A stretch of DNA of 64,000 nucleotides from Nothopassalora personata (Eukaryota; Ascomycota; Dothideomycetes; Mycosphaerellales; Mycosphaerellaceae): positions 1,426,001-1,490,000 of the forward strand of contig CM066289.1 of assembly GCA_033816765.1 (NCBI GenBank). The letters run 5' to 3'. The stretch's first letter is position 1. Each line of letters begins with the position of its first letter. Position numbers and translations under genes: made by a program. Shown here piece after piece: positions 10,872 through 21,384 of the stretch. The notes under the pieces were generated by a model. The model was not told where the DNA came from. It did no database searches and was given only the letters and a program-made list of their open reading frames with translations.

Positions 10872-11798
10872 ATGGCCTTCCAACCTTACACGCCCAAGCC
10901 TGTTACCGACATCTTCACCCATGACACCGACATCAACCGACGAGAATGCCGCCGTGTGGTCCCTATGAGAGTACTCGCCCTTGGTCTTGGCCGGACAGGA
11001 ACGGCTTCACTTAGAACGGCACTGAAGGATCTTGGCTTCAGCGACTGCTACCACATGATGTCTGCATCTGTTGAGAACCCACCTGACTGCCTCATGTGGT
11101 CCGATGCTCTGGCTGCCAAGTACGACAAGAAGGGCAAATTCGGTCGTGACCAGTGGGACCAATTGACTGGTCATTGCCAGGCCATTTGTGACTGGCCTGC
11201 AGTCGCTTTTGCAAAGGAGCTCATTGAAGCCTATCCAGATGCGAAAGTCATCATCACCACACGAGACGTCGACAGCTGGCACGCGAGCACAATGAAGACC
11301 GTTCACTGGCGAGCAACGGAGCCCGAATTGAAGCTGGTATCCAAGTTTGACTGGGGAGCTGGCCTCTACCAGCCGATGCTGTCCAGTATGTATCATGCCA
11401 GTGAGATGTTGATATTCTCAAAGCTAACAACACTCGAAGAATTCTGGACCGAGTTCTGGGAAGGCGACTTCGAGAAGAATGGCAAGCGTCGCTTCAAGGA
11501 ATACTACGATGAGGTGCGCTCCCTGGTGCCCAAGGAGAACCTCCTTGAGTACAAGATGGGCGAGGGCTGGAAGCCACTCTGCGATTTCCTCGAAGTGCCC
11601 CTACCCGAAGGCAAGAAGTTCCCTCGCACCAACGACACCGACGGCTTCGTCGACCGCTGCCGCAAGAGGAACCGCATGCAGATGATGAATGTCTTGTTCC
11701 GCGCGACCGTGGTTGGCGGCTCCTTTGCAGCAATCATATTCGGTGCCAGCATGACGATCCGCAGATTCTTCGGCAGCCGTGGCTCCCTGCTGACATGA
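10872..11798 (+). CDS. P-loop sulfotransferase-family protein (Sulfotransfer_4, PF17784), membrane-tailed
   Basis: A single exon of 308 residues from ATG 10872. The P-loop for the PAPS cofactor is clear: LGLGRTGTASLRTALKDLG at about residues 36-54, followed by the 3'-phosphate-binding-like strand KVIITTRDVDSWHAS near residues 125-139. The fold is that of PAPS-dependent sulfotransferases, which move a sulfuryl group to hydroxyls or amines. A hydrophobic helix at about residues 275-297 (FRATVVGGSFAAIIFGASM) close to the C-terminus should anchor it in a membrane. Fungal genomes hold many copies of this family, often mislabelled as NAD-dependent epimerases. Substrates are unknown. It is followed by an ASST-type gene on the same strand, which suggests but does not prove a shared role in sulfate-ester chemistry. 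Confidence 0.85.
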   Translation: MAFQPYTPKPVTDIFTHDTDINRRECRRVVPMRVLALGLGRTGTASLRTALKDLGFSDCYHMMSASVENPPDCLMWSDALAAKYDKKGKFGRDQWDQLTGHCQAICDWPAVAFAKELIEAYPDAKVIITTRDVDSWHASTMKTVHWRATEPELKLVSKFDWGAGLYQPMLSSMYHASEMLIFSKLTTLEEFWTEFWEGDFEKNGKRRFKEYYDEVRSLVPKENLLEYKMGEGWKPLCDFLEVPLPEGKKFPRTNDTDGFVDRCRKRNRMQMMNVLFRATVVGGSFAAIIFGASMTIRRFFGSRGSLLT

Positions 11799-13012
11799 GT
11801 TGCACACGCAGCCATCACTTGCGGCGAACCGCATTGCTGGTTGTTTTCGCGAGGAGTTATGAACGGGCATTGGCGTCATTTGGGTGCATGGTTCAGGCGT
11901 TGTGTAACGGAGAGAGGCACCTGGCCAATGTCACAGATCATGGATCATGGAGTTCTGGATGACTTTTCTAGACATTTTCCTGCTCTTGCACTATTCGGCG
12001 GCACAGAGCACCACGCTCGCTGGAAAGGCTACTGTGGTAATATCTCCAAGTATGCCCTGTCGATGTGAATCAAGGATATCTCTTTAGCAATCTACATCAC
12101 GGTGCATCCTCACCTGTATCCCTGCAGCTTATGGCGTTTCGCGCCCACGGACGACTGTAAGATCGCATCCGTGCCTCGACCAACATACAGCCCTGTGCAA
12201 GGAACATGCGGCTTCGAAACCCTAGTATCCTTGTCGGCGGCGGATCTGTGCATGGGTATATGTAAACATGGAGAAGGCTGCTTCGGCGTGTGCATGACGC
12301 AGGTCCCTAATAAGTCGTACAGCACGAAATGCTGCCGCACCTCTGAAACGATGGCCGTCATCACGATTCGAAAACGGCCGCCAAAATCTTTGCTATCGCT
12401 TGCAAGAATCGAGGGGCAAACTTCGAAGCGGCCAACGCGTGGTCTGCAAAGTAGATGTCCATCTGGTCGCCACGCATAGAGCTGCGAAGACGCGGGTTCA
12501 GCATAACGGCCGACGATGTCGAGCGGCTACTTGTTTCATGATTGAAGCGCACGAACGACCGCAGAGCGGCCATTCGTCGTGCCGCTCACACGACCACGTC
12601 AACGAATGATCACTGGAATGCAGGTGACAACATTGATTGCCGGCATCGAGTTGACAGTTCTTCCGCCACAACCAACTCTTTTTCAAGCAAGAGAGACCGG
12701 CGCAGGCTCTCATTCAATTCCGGTGCTTGCTGAGCATTGCAGGGCTGATCCAGCAATCGATAGCTGCATACCAGGTTTCGGCCAGCATTCTTGCTGAAGC
12801 AACGCCCAGACCATCTATTCAAAGCATCTCCCACTCTGCCTCCTCTATCCACACCTCCGGCAGCTACTGCAAAGCGCCACTTCTGCACAATAGCATGACC
12901 TGCAGATCACGGCCCTAGTCACACGAACGACGCCTTCTCGCGTGGCACTCCTGCATGTTGTCACTTCCACCATCTCTTGCGTGATCGTGGCAGCGACTAC
13001 TTGTACAGGAGA
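11799..13012. other. Intergenic, no gene recognised
   Basis: About 1.2 kb between the sulfotransferase and the first ASST-type gene. Short open frames on both strands show no recognisable motif. A CT-rich tract just before 13013 probably belongs to the promoter of the ASST gene. Confidence 0.4.
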
Positions 13013-15157
13013 ATGACCTTCTCTCACCACACCTCCCACCTCGGGCACGCATGGAGCTGGAGCTGTATACTGCTCGCCACCCTCTTTTCGCACAACATTG
13101 AAGCTCAGCTCAACAACGATACTTCACCTACACATCGATTCAAGTCGGTATGCCAAGCCATTCCACCAACTTGCAGCAGCGATTTACTAACACCACACCA
13201 ACAGAGACCGGATCTCCACGCACCCATAGTCGATTTAACTATCCTTCGCCCGGAGCTCATTACGCCCGGATACATTTTCTTTGCGCCTTTTCGAAATATT
13301 GATCCAGGACCGTACATCTACGATAATTATGGCAACCTTGTCTGGTCAGCTGCTGGCAGAAGCGGTCCGAAGACTGCACACGCACCGAAAGTGTGTACAT
13401 TCAGAGGAACCGACCACCTGTGCTATTTCCACGGAGAGCAGCACCAAGGCTTTGCCCGTGGTCAGGGAGTCATTATGGACCAGAGCTATAGGGTAGTGAA
13501 GACAGTGGAGAGCTCAGGTGCAGGCGCCAGCAGTGACATGCACGAGTTCAAAATCACGCCCTACTCGAACGGCACGACCGCGCTGATAACGGTATACCAA
13601 CCACGGCAGTACGATCTCACCATAAACCCGAGGTTCAACCTGCAAGACGGCCTTGGGTGGGTTGTTGAGGGAGTCTTTCAGGAGGTCGAGATCGAGACCG
13701 GGCGCGTTGTGTTCGAGTGGCGGTCGTTGGATCATGTCGATCTTTCCCAGGCTTGGACTCTACCAGGTACCACGGACACCAGTGGTGATGGCCTTCACGA
13801 ACAGTCTCCGTGGGACTACTTTCACATCAACTCGATCGATAAGAACTACGAAGGAGATTATCTGATCTCCGCGAGGCACGTCAGTGCCATCTACAAAGTG
13901 TCCGGCAAGGATGGAAGCATCATCTGGTCGTTGGGTGGCAACAGCCCTACCATCAGCAACACGAACTTCCAATTCTCGTACCAGCATCATGCCAGGTGGA
14001 TCTCGGAGAACTCAACACACACCACTTTCTCCTTTTTCGACAATGCTAGTAATGCCTTCAACGGTACTGGGAACTACTCCCACGGCTGGATCATTTCGAT
14101 CGACCACACCGTAAAGGAAGCGACAATGATTAAAGAATGGGGAGCGCCAGAACCTGAAGGAGGCTTGCTGTCAACGTCGCAAGGCAACATGCAATTGCTG
14201 CCGAACGGCGGCGCTCACATTGGCTGGGGTGAGCATGCTTATTTCTCTGAGCACACCGAGGACGGTACATGCGTACAGTATGGCAAGGTGGCAGACCGAG
14301 CTTCCAATGTCATGATCTACAGGTCCAACAAGTTCAACTGGACTGCTCAGCCGGTTGAGAAGCCCGCGCTGTGGACATACAGCAGGATGGGAGCAAGCGA
14401 CAGCATCAAGGAGCCAGAATCGATGAGATTCTGGGTTTCCTGGAATGGAGCTACAGAAGTGGCGATGTGGAACTTCTATGTGAGTGAAAGTGCTTCCGGA
14501 CCATGGGAGTATGCAGGAACTGCTAAGAAGGACGGATTTGAGACGGAGTATATCCTGGACAAATTCGCCGCGTGGTCCTATGCCGAAGCGCTCGATGACC
14601 AAGGACGGCCGCTCGATGCCAGCGTTATCGCAAAGACATTTGTGCCGGGCTTGAAGTTGAGGCAGTTCTGTGGCGCACGGGGTTGCGAATACGCAACGAG
14701 AGTGCCGGTGGAAGAAGAGGTGCCTTACGACGCGGAGAATGAAGTCGCGAACGAGGCCCTGTCGCCAAATCGTGGCTTCAATACCAAACAGTATTATATG
14801 GACCTGTCAGTAGCTGTGGCCATGGTTCCTGGATTGGATGTCGAGTTCGACGAGGGTGACGAAGCAGGTTACTACACAGCAGATGGTCGCACGACGAAGT
14901 ACAACACGAAAACTTGGTCAAGCGGAAGTACGACTTTCGCAGCGTGTGCCGGAGTCATCTTAGGCTTCACATCTGCGGTGATCGCCTTTATGATGTGGAG
15001 AGCTGGCCTATTCCGCAAGGTGCAAGGCAAGACCTCCGAGCTGATGGAAGAAGTCGCGCAAACGAGATTTGGGTCGAGGACACTGGGCCCGTACATGCGA
15101 GTCCGAGAGACGGATGGATCCGAATGTGGACACAGCAGCTTCAGTGGCATGTCATGA
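13013..15157 (+). CDS. ASST-type arylsulfotransferase family protein A (PF14269), membrane-anchored
   Basis: Two exons, 13013-13147 and 13205-15157, give 695 residues. The 57-nt intron has donor GTATGC, branch TACTAAC and acceptor CAACAG. It is a multiple of three without stops, so retention would add 19 residues. The N-terminus carries a signal-like hydrophobic segment (SWSCILLATLFS), and a transmembrane helix lies at about residues 621-645 (FAACAGVILGFTSAVIAF) before a basic tail. The body has propeller-like repeats with motifs shared with ASST-B: DMHEFKITP, GNLVW, SIIWSLGG, FSYQHHARW, FVSWNGATEV-type WVSWNGATEV. Bacterial ASST moves sulfate between phenols without PAPS; activity has not been shown for the fungal branch. 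The protein probably faces the secretory lumen or outside, with many N-x-S/T sites. Confidence 0.85.
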   Translation: MTFSHHTSHLGHAWSWSCILLATLFSHNIEAQLNNDTSPTHRFKSVCQAIPPTCSSDLLTPHQQRPDLHAPIVDLTILRPELITPGYIFFAPFRNIDPGPYIYDNYGNLVWSAAGRSGPKTAHAPKVCTFRGTDHLCYFHGEQHQGFARGQGVIMDQSYRVVKTVESSGAGASSDMHEFKITPYSNGTTALITVYQPRQYDLTINPRFNLQDGLGWVVEGVFQEVEIETGRVVFEWRSLDHVDLSQAWTLPGTTDTSGDGLHEQSPWDYFHINSIDKNYEGDYLISARHVSAIYKVSGKDGSIIWSLGGNSPTISNTNFQFSYQHHARWISENSTHTTFSFFDNASNAFNGTGNYSHGWIISIDHTVKEATMIKEWGAPEPEGGLLSTSQGNMQLLPNGGAHIGWGEHAYFSEHTEDGTCVQYGKVADRASNVMIYRSNKFNWTAQPVEKPALWTYSRMGASDSIKEPESMRFWVSWNGATEVAMWNFYVSESASGPWEYAGTAKKDGFETEYILDKFAAWSYAEALDDQGRPLDASVIAKTFVPGLKLRQFCGARGCEYATRVPVEEEVPYDAENEVANEALSPNRGFNTKQYYMDLSVAVAMVPGLDVEFDEGDEAGYYTADGRTTKYNTKTWSSGSTTFAACAGVILGFTSAVIAFMMWRAGLFRKVQGKTSELMEEVAQTRFGSRTLGPYMRVRETDGSECGHSSFSGMS

Positions 15158-16134
15158 CATGACTAGGCCGCTGTCGCCAAGATTGACGGTCTCTGCAAAT
15201 CGAGAAACAACTTGTGTATACCTGATGCATTACTATTGCTGCATTTCTAGCGAGCCACTGCATGTCCAAGGCGCGGAACGAGATGGTAACGTTGAGCACT
15301 TTGGCTTATGGCGGCGACGACTCGTGCAGGCACTGTTTCTGTATTGATGATATCCTCATGCGTGCGTCTAGACACCTATACGTGACATCCGTTTGGTTCC
15401 GATTCCTGCAAATGTGGCTTCTGTACCAGACTCCTATTTATCGATTGTGCAGTTCTAGGCCATCAGCAATGTCGGTAGCGAGTCCGAAGGGGGCCGACGA
15501 TCAAGGCTCCTGATTCAGGGTAATCTTGGCGGCTCGCCTCACCGGCTAGGCTAGGCTTAACGTGGAATTGGTTGCTTTGGGTGTCAACCATACGAGATAG
15601 AGTTATTTCCTGTTCCACGGCTGTCTCGAGAGCAGTCATCGGTTGCACTTGCAGGCGAGTTTGCTAGCGGCATCAGATCCGCCAGTGTGAAAGACCTTGC
15701 TTTCCATTAGCGTCTTGGCTGCATCCGTAAACCGTGGGCCGGGTTGCTCTCTCTCGAACGGGTGACAGGGCTTGGCTGTCGGCGGAGCGCCTGTGATCGT
15801 GGCCACGCAATAAGCATTGCTAGTAGAATGCAGTGATGCAGCCAGTCGTGTCCGGTCGAGGACGCCAACAGCGGAGCACACTACGCACCAAGCCCTGCGC
15901 ACTGCGACGACTACGAGGCAGAGACGTTGGTGTAGCATTGTGCTGCGAAGGGGACGGCGACGGCTTGTCTCTGCCGTCACCGTCACCTGGCACCTGAATA
16001 CCATACCATTCATTGATCGTTCCTGATTCACTTCTGCGGCGCTGCATCACATTACATCTACCGAAATACCCTGCAGCGCCTCTTTTCCAGCAACCGGTTC
16101 GTGCTTGTGCTGGCGTTGAGCACGCCATCGACAC
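15158..16134. other. Intergenic, no gene recognised
   Basis: About 980 bases between ASST-A and the MFS transporter on the same strand. Minus-strand open frames (15636-16031 and 15820-16440) have no family resemblance, and the second overlaps the transporter start. The right end is the transporter promoter. Confidence 0.4.
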
Positions 16135-18231
16135 ATGCACGCCCGATCGTCCTCTGTAGGGCAGAAGGGGGGCATGACACACCAGCGCACCACAAGTAGA
16201 CAGCTTCCCTTCGTGAGAACTCGTCTTGGGTCTGATGCACACGAATTGGAAGCTGTGGGAGCTGGAGCTGGAGCTGGAGCTGGAGCCCCTCGTGCTTCCA
16301 AGCAGTACGAGCCCGGCAAGCCTGTGAGCGGTGTTAGTGCGGCCGATAGCAGCGCAGACGAGCCGTACTTTCACCACCGAATACGCTCGCCTACGAAAGG
16401 CAAGTCCGACTGGAACCCCGCCGCCGTCGAAAATGGCCAACTACACTCACACAGCCCAATGCTCCCGCCGGGCGCATCGACACCGCTCGCGTCGCCAACA
16501 ACCACGCAACAGGGCCATCCCATAGTCAACTTCCCTCCGCCGCCGCCGACATGGGCGAACATACCCAACAAGGGCCAACTGGCCATCCTCGCACTTTCCC
16601 GATTCGTCGACTTCTTCCAGATGGCAGCTCTGCAGACCTTCATGGTGCATCAGCTGAAGAGCTTCGACCCTGAGGCATCCGACGTCACAATATCACATCA
16701 GGCAGGCGTGTTGCAAGGCGCCTTCACGGCTGCACAAATCATCACCAGCATACTGTGGGGCAGGGCTGCGGATCAGCCTATGTTGGGCAGGAAGACGGTG
16801 CTGAACATTGGTTTGGTCGGAACGGGCATTGGCTGCATAGGAGTGGGATTCAGCAGGACATATGGACAAGCTGTCTTTTGGCGGTTGATGAGCGGCGCGA
16901 TCAACGGCACCGTGGGCTCAGCGCGGACAATGGTGGCGGAGATCACACCGAAACCATGGCACCCTCGAGCTTTCCTGCTCCTTCCTGCGGCCTTCAATGT
17001 GGCGAACGTGGCGGGCCCTATATTGGCTGGTCGTTTCGCAGACCCCACAGTGAACTTGCCCCAATACTTTGGACCCGACAGCACGTTCGGTGGCATCGAG
17101 GGCGTGATGTGGATGAAAGCTTACCCATACGCGCTAGCCAACCTCATGAGCACATTCCTGCTGTTCGCCGAGGCGATATTGGTGCATTATGGCCTGCAGG
17201 AGACTTTGAAAGGCAAGCGGCCGATGGAGATCTCGAAGTTTGACCCAGTTACACTAGTGAAATCGATGTACCGAGAGGCAACGCGGATGAAGAATCGAGG
17301 CTATCGGATGCTGCAGGAGAGTCAGCGGCAAGGTCTGCTATCTGGAGAAGAAAGCAGGGGATCAGTTGAGATGGACAGGTTGACCGCGAATGGGGAGAAA
17401 GAGCAACAGCGACCAGTGCAAAGACTGCCATTTCGCCGGATCTGGACACCTAACGTGCTGTGGACGCTGTTGAGTATAGCAATTTTCGACTTCCACATGG
17501 GCGCCTTCGCCAACTTGTGGATTCTATTCTTAGCTACACCTCGCGAGTTCGTTGGCGACGACCAGCTATCGGATGTGCCGATCAAGCGAGATGGCAACGG
17601 AATTCTCACTAGGAGAGTGTTCAAGTTCGCATCTGGCCTTGCCTTCCCACCTCCGACAATTGGATTCGCTATGGCGATCATCGGCTTCATTGGCGTTGCA
17701 TTGCAGTTCTTACTATACCCCTGGGCCAACGGCAAGTTCGGCCTTATGCGTTGCTTTCGAGGTTCCTTATTCTTATTTCCGATGGCCTACTACTTGGCAC
17801 CATATCTTGCGCTTCTGCCATCGAATTCTGCGCCTCCCGCACCGGCTAGCGGTATCACTATCTGGGCGGGAATTAGCGCGGTGCTCTTCCTGCAGGTCGC
17901 AGCTCGGACGTTTGCCCTGCCGGCATCGATCATTCTTCTGAACAACAGCTCACCTCATCCTAGCGTTCTGGCCACTATTCATGGTATTGGAAATGCTTGC
18001 TCAGCGACATTCCGTACTGTAGGCCCAATGCTGGCTGGCTACTGGTACGGCATCTGGACAGAGCGAGGCATTGTGGGCATGTCGTGGTGGATCGTGGCAA
18101 GTGTAGCATCTGTCGGATGTATTGCCAGCTTCAAGGTCCGCAACGGTAGCGGACACGAGATCTTCCTTCCTGGCGAAGATGATGAGATGAAGCAAGGCCA
18201 GACTGGCGGTGGTAGTGGAGATGGAAGATAG
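16135..18231 (+). CDS. Major facilitator superfamily transporter, long cytosolic N-terminus
   Basis: A single exon of 698 residues from ATG 16135. The first about 145 residues are hydrophilic and disordered, with a short Gly-Ala run encoded by a hexanucleotide repeat. The membrane part starts at about residue 150 (GQLAILALSRFVDFFQMAAL). MFS motif A is present between the second and third helices as WGRAADQPMLGRKTV, and the two six-helix halves are joined by a charged loop (about residues 360-425). The overall type resembles the fungal YCR023C / TetA-like drug:proton antiporter group; the cargo cannot be read from sequence. It sits between two ASST-type genes, so it could move a sulfated or aryl compound, but this is a guess from position. 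No introns. Confidence 0.88.
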   Translation: MHARSSSVGQKGGMTHQRTTSRQLPFVRTRLGSDAHELEAVGAGAGAGAGAPRASKQYEPGKPVSGVSAADSSADEPYFHHRIRSPTKGKSDWNPAAVENGQLHSHSPMLPPGASTPLASPTTTQQGHPIVNFPPPPPTWANIPNKGQLAILALSRFVDFFQMAALQTFMVHQLKSFDPEASDVTISHQAGVLQGAFTAAQIITSILWGRAADQPMLGRKTVLNIGLVGTGIGCIGVGFSRTYGQAVFWRLMSGAINGTVGSARTMVAEITPKPWHPRAFLLLPAAFNVANVAGPILAGRFADPTVNLPQYFGPDSTFGGIEGVMWMKAYPYALANLMSTFLLFAEAILVHYGLQETLKGKRPMEISKFDPVTLVKSMYREATRMKNRGYRMLQESQRQGLLSGEESRGSVEMDRLTANGEKEQQRPVQRLPFRRIWTPNVLWTLLSIAIFDFHMGAFANLWILFLATPREFVGDDQLSDVPIKRDGNGILTRRVFKFASGLAFPPPTIGFAMAIIGFIGVALQFLLYPWANGKFGLMRCFRGSLFLFPMAYYLAPYLALLPSNSAPPAPASGITIWAGISAVLFLQVAARTFALPASIILLNNSSPHPSVLATIHGIGNACSATFRTVGPMLAGYWYGIWTERGIVGMSWWIVASVASVGCIASFKVRNGSGHEIFLPGEDDEMKQGQTGGGSGDGR
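16258..16288 (+). repeat. (GGAGCT)n hexanucleotide microsatellite in coding sequence
   Basis: About five tandem GGAGCT units inside the MFS gene encode an alternating Gly-Ala run near residues 42-51. A multiple-of-three unit lets copy number vary without a frameshift. Confidence 0.9.
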
Positions 18232-18549
18232 TCTCTGCTTCTGTTAGCTTCTGGTATGTCAATAGCGAACATAGTCCTACGAGGACACGAAATCACGACC
18301 ACGTTTACGAGCACGTGATATGCACATGATATTCCCTTCTCTTCACTATGGCAGACATGTGATGAAGCAGGAAGAGAACCCGTGATTGGCTGCAATGGGA
18401 TCACCTTGAATGCAAGCCGTTTGATGATCGCTGCAGCCCGAAAAGTCTTCACCATGTTGCAATGACTGACTACCACAATAGTCCCACAGACAATACAGAA
18501 CTACCGAAAATACCAGCACACGTGGTCATGGGCACCGACAATAGGCAAA
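18232..18549. other. Intergenic downstream of the MFS gene
   Basis: About 320 bases with no recognisable feature. It holds the transporter 3' end and, if real, the promoter of the small gene that follows. Confidence 0.35.
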
Positions 18550-18932
18550 ATGCCAGCCGTCAACCGTAGGTGCGAACTAATACATACCACCAGACCCTCT
18601 CTGACCACTTTCCAGGGGGGGAGGGGGGGCCGGGGGCCGGGGGCGTTCTTGACACACCACGCCCGACCAGCGGCACCAGCAGCACCTCGGTGGGGACGAG
18701 ACCGGCGGGTGGGGAAGTGGTTATGTGGAGGATGTAAAGAAGGGGTTGGGGACGGGGGTGGTAGGTGGTTTATGAGGAGGCGAAGAGGGAGGAGGGAGAG
18801 GAGAAGGGGAAGAGACGTGCGGCGAAGTTGGCGAGGAGGGACAGGGGGAGGGACAGGGAGAGGGATAGGAGGTCTAGGTCTGGCTCAAGCTCGAGTGGGT
18901 TGGTTGACGTGGTCAGCAGATCTGCTACCTGA
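18550..18932 (+). CDS. Possible small charged protein, three exons (predicted)
   Basis: Predicted exons 18550-18565, 18616-18719 and 18765-18932 join in frame to 95 residues. The first intron is convincing (GTAGGT donor, CTGAC 12 bases before TTTCCAG). The second is weaker (GTTATG donor, GGTAG acceptor, 45 nt). The product starts MPAVN, continues Gly-rich, then PTSGTSSTSVGTRPAGGEV, and ends in a very charged helix (VVYEEAKREEGEEKGKRR) with an RD/RS-rich tail. The smooth run from Gly/Thr-rich to Lys/Glu/Arg-rich sequence across both junctions is the main support. No family recognised. The purine-rich strand makes open frames easy, so this could still be non-coding. Transcript data would settle it. 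Confidence 0.35.
18615..18643 (+). repeat. G-tract with quadruplex potential
   Basis: Several runs of five to seven G within about 28 bases, at or just after a predicted splice acceptor. See the finding on repeated G-tracts. Confidence 0.7.
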
Positions 18933-19349
18933 TGATGAGAACGGAGAGCTTTTGATCTGAGTAGTGGTCGACTTGGCTAAAGACGGCCGTCTGCTCGAGC
19001 AGAAGTGGGAATTGGAGAGCATGCCAACCGAGGTGCAAGGATGTGCAAGAATGCCTGACATTAGCTCGAAGAGGCGGGAAAGACGCATGCTGCATCGCGC
19101 ACACAGAGAGCAAATCCAGAAAGCAAGGACCAACGCAACGGAGCGGGGATTGAGTCAAGGTCGCTTCATCATTATTTGCTTTCGACCTCATGAAGGAAGT
19201 ACATGTACTCGCTTTCGTCGCAGCCCCCCCCCCCCAAATGCATCGACGATATACAACGGCATCCCTATGGTATCTCCCCAGAACTCCTCGCTTCTATGCT
19301 AATGCAGACCGAAGTACAGTCACCAAGGATCGAATTATTGAGGTGCCTT
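18933..19349. other. Intergenic between convergent genes, with poly-C run
   Basis: About 420 bases between the possible small gene and ASST-B (convergent). A run of 12 C lies at 19224-19235. An open frame at 18964-19302 has no ATG at its start and no family resemblance. Confidence 0.4.
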
Positions 19350-21384
19350 CTATGCTTCCCCAAGTAGTCTATACGAAGCGCCATTCCGCCATCTGAGCGG
19401 ACCTGCATGTGGCTTGCCTGATTTCCAAGCCAGGTATCGCCTGTACGCGTCAAACATAATCAGTACGCCGCAAGCGGAAAACATAACGATCAGAAAGATA
19501 TTCAGTGGCGTTATGCTCGCCACGTCCCTCAAGTCTTTGCGGTCCAAGAACGGCCAGTAAGATACCAGTATTCCGCGGTCAAGGACTTCGCTGGTCCCAT
19601 GGGCAAGGCGGTTCCCTCGGCGATCCATAGCCACGACTCTGAGATATCTAGCGTTGCCGACTTCGTCTGGTATAGGTAGGGAGCTTTCAAAACCGGTCGC
19701 AGGGGTATGTGCAATAGCCTCCCACGCGTCCTCCTCTGCGTCATCATCCCCAGAGCATTCGAGGACCCACGATCGCACTTCTGTTGCGCCATTCCAGGAG
19801 ACATACACTTCTGCCTCGTCATCGCTAATCTCGACAGTGGGTGACGACTCTGGTGTCCCGGTCCAAGCAAACTTGTAAGTGCGATAGCTTTGGATATCAC
19901 CTCGCTCCCAGGATGTGGTTGAGCCGTAGTGCATATCGCACAATACGCTGCCATCGGCATCAAATTCTGTGAAGACTGCATTGAGACCGTAGCCGACCAG
20001 AACCTTTGGGTTCCGCCCGTCTCCTTGTGGTAATATCTGTACAGACCCCTGCGATGATGACCGAACGTCGTTTGGGTTCTCGTAAGACTGGATCACACGC
20101 ACTGTGTACTTGCTACTGGTCCCATTGATGTTGTCGATCTTCTGCACGTTCAGGTCTGCCTGTCCTTCTGTGCTCTCAAAAGGTCTTGCTATGGCGAGGA
20201 ATTCCTCTGGCCGCTTATCCGGGTACGTGACTTCCAGTAGAAGGCCTCGTGATATCGGTAATCCGTACTCGTAATGCTTATCTTCGGCAGCATTGTCGAA
20301 AAGCGTCAGAAGCTTTGTAGTGGATCCGTCCTTCTGCTGAGGCGGACTGTAAGTCTCTGGGAATGCATCCGACGACAAGAAGCGAGCATCGTGCTGCCAA
20401 GCGAAATTGATTGAGCTGCCATCACTCAGATCGAGGAAGTCGTTCATACGTCCGCCAAGGGTCCAGATGATATCGCCTGTACTGCCGTTTATGTATGTGA
20501 CACTATGAGTGTATCTTGCTGATACCAGGTAATTGCCCAATTCGTCTCTCTCAATACTGTTGCCGTGGAACCAGTCGAAAGGATCGTGTCTCGACCCGCC
20601 GGGGCCGATCCCGTGGTATGTGGATGTTACGTTGAGATGATCTGACGCCCTCCACTCCCACAGAAGGCTGCCCGTGTCAATGCTAATCTCCTGGAAGACG
20701 CAGTCCCATATGTACGAAGGTCCGGGTCGCTCTTCATCCGGTCTCCAGTCTGGTACTCCGGCCAAGTCGTGCTCGATGACTTCGTACATGGTCATTAGCG
20801 CAGTGCCTTCTGGAGTTATCAGAAACTCGTGGAGATCAGCGGATAGACCGTTGGCTGCACCGATCCGGTGTACAATGTCGTAAGACGAGTTGAGCTTTTC
20901 CATTTAGCTTTCGGTCATAGGCATTGTGACTAGATCAACTCACCATGTAGTAGAAACCAGAACCATGTCCTCGTACACGATCATCTCCCAGCCAGAAGGT
21001 CAAATAGTCTTGACCTTGGTACTGCTGCACTTTGAAGTCGTAGGCTTGACCGCCAAACTTGTTGCCGAAATGCTTCATCCAGACGAGATTCCCGCGAGCA
21101 TCAAGGATCATTGGTCCTGGGTCCTGAATACCCCAGCCTCTGGGCGTGAGGAAGTAGAGCAGACCATCGTCGCAACGATCATGCCACTGTAGGAAGTTGA
21201 CGTATGGAGCGTTCAAGCCATCCTCCGTGACGAAGGTACGGGTAGGGTAGTAGCCGTAAGTGCCATTGTCTATTGCCTCATCGAATGGCGGTGGTGCTTG
21301 AGGGGATGGCGATGAGACATGGTCCGCAGCAGCGGTGTGTAGACCGAGTGACAGTTGCCACAAGAACAGCAGCACGATGTTCAT
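19350..21384 (-). CDS. ASST-type arylsulfotransferase family protein B (PF14269), membrane-anchored
   Basis: Minus-strand exons 21384-20944 and 20894-19350 encode 661 residues. The 49-nt intron starts GTGAGT after FYYM and ends AAAAG before LNSSYDIVH. The start MNIVLLFLWQLSLGLHTAAA is a clear signal peptide; the frame is open upstream but this ATG is the one that gives a signal sequence. Motifs shared with ASST-A: ARGNLVWMKHFG, SADLHEFLITP, GDIIWTLGG, FAWQHDARF, VYVSWNGATEV. A transmembrane helix at about residues 605-630 (LNIFLIVMFSACGVLIMF) precedes a basic cytosolic tail. So the topology matches ASST-A: lumenal or extracellular propeller with a C-terminal anchor. Enzyme activity in fungi is unproven. 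It converges on the transporter gene, placing two diverged family members 4 kb apart. Confidence 0.87.

Noticed and set aside
15820..16440. Minus-strand open frame of 206 codons
   Set aside because: Antisense to the MFS start; Ser-rich run comes from the complement of the GGAGCT repeat.
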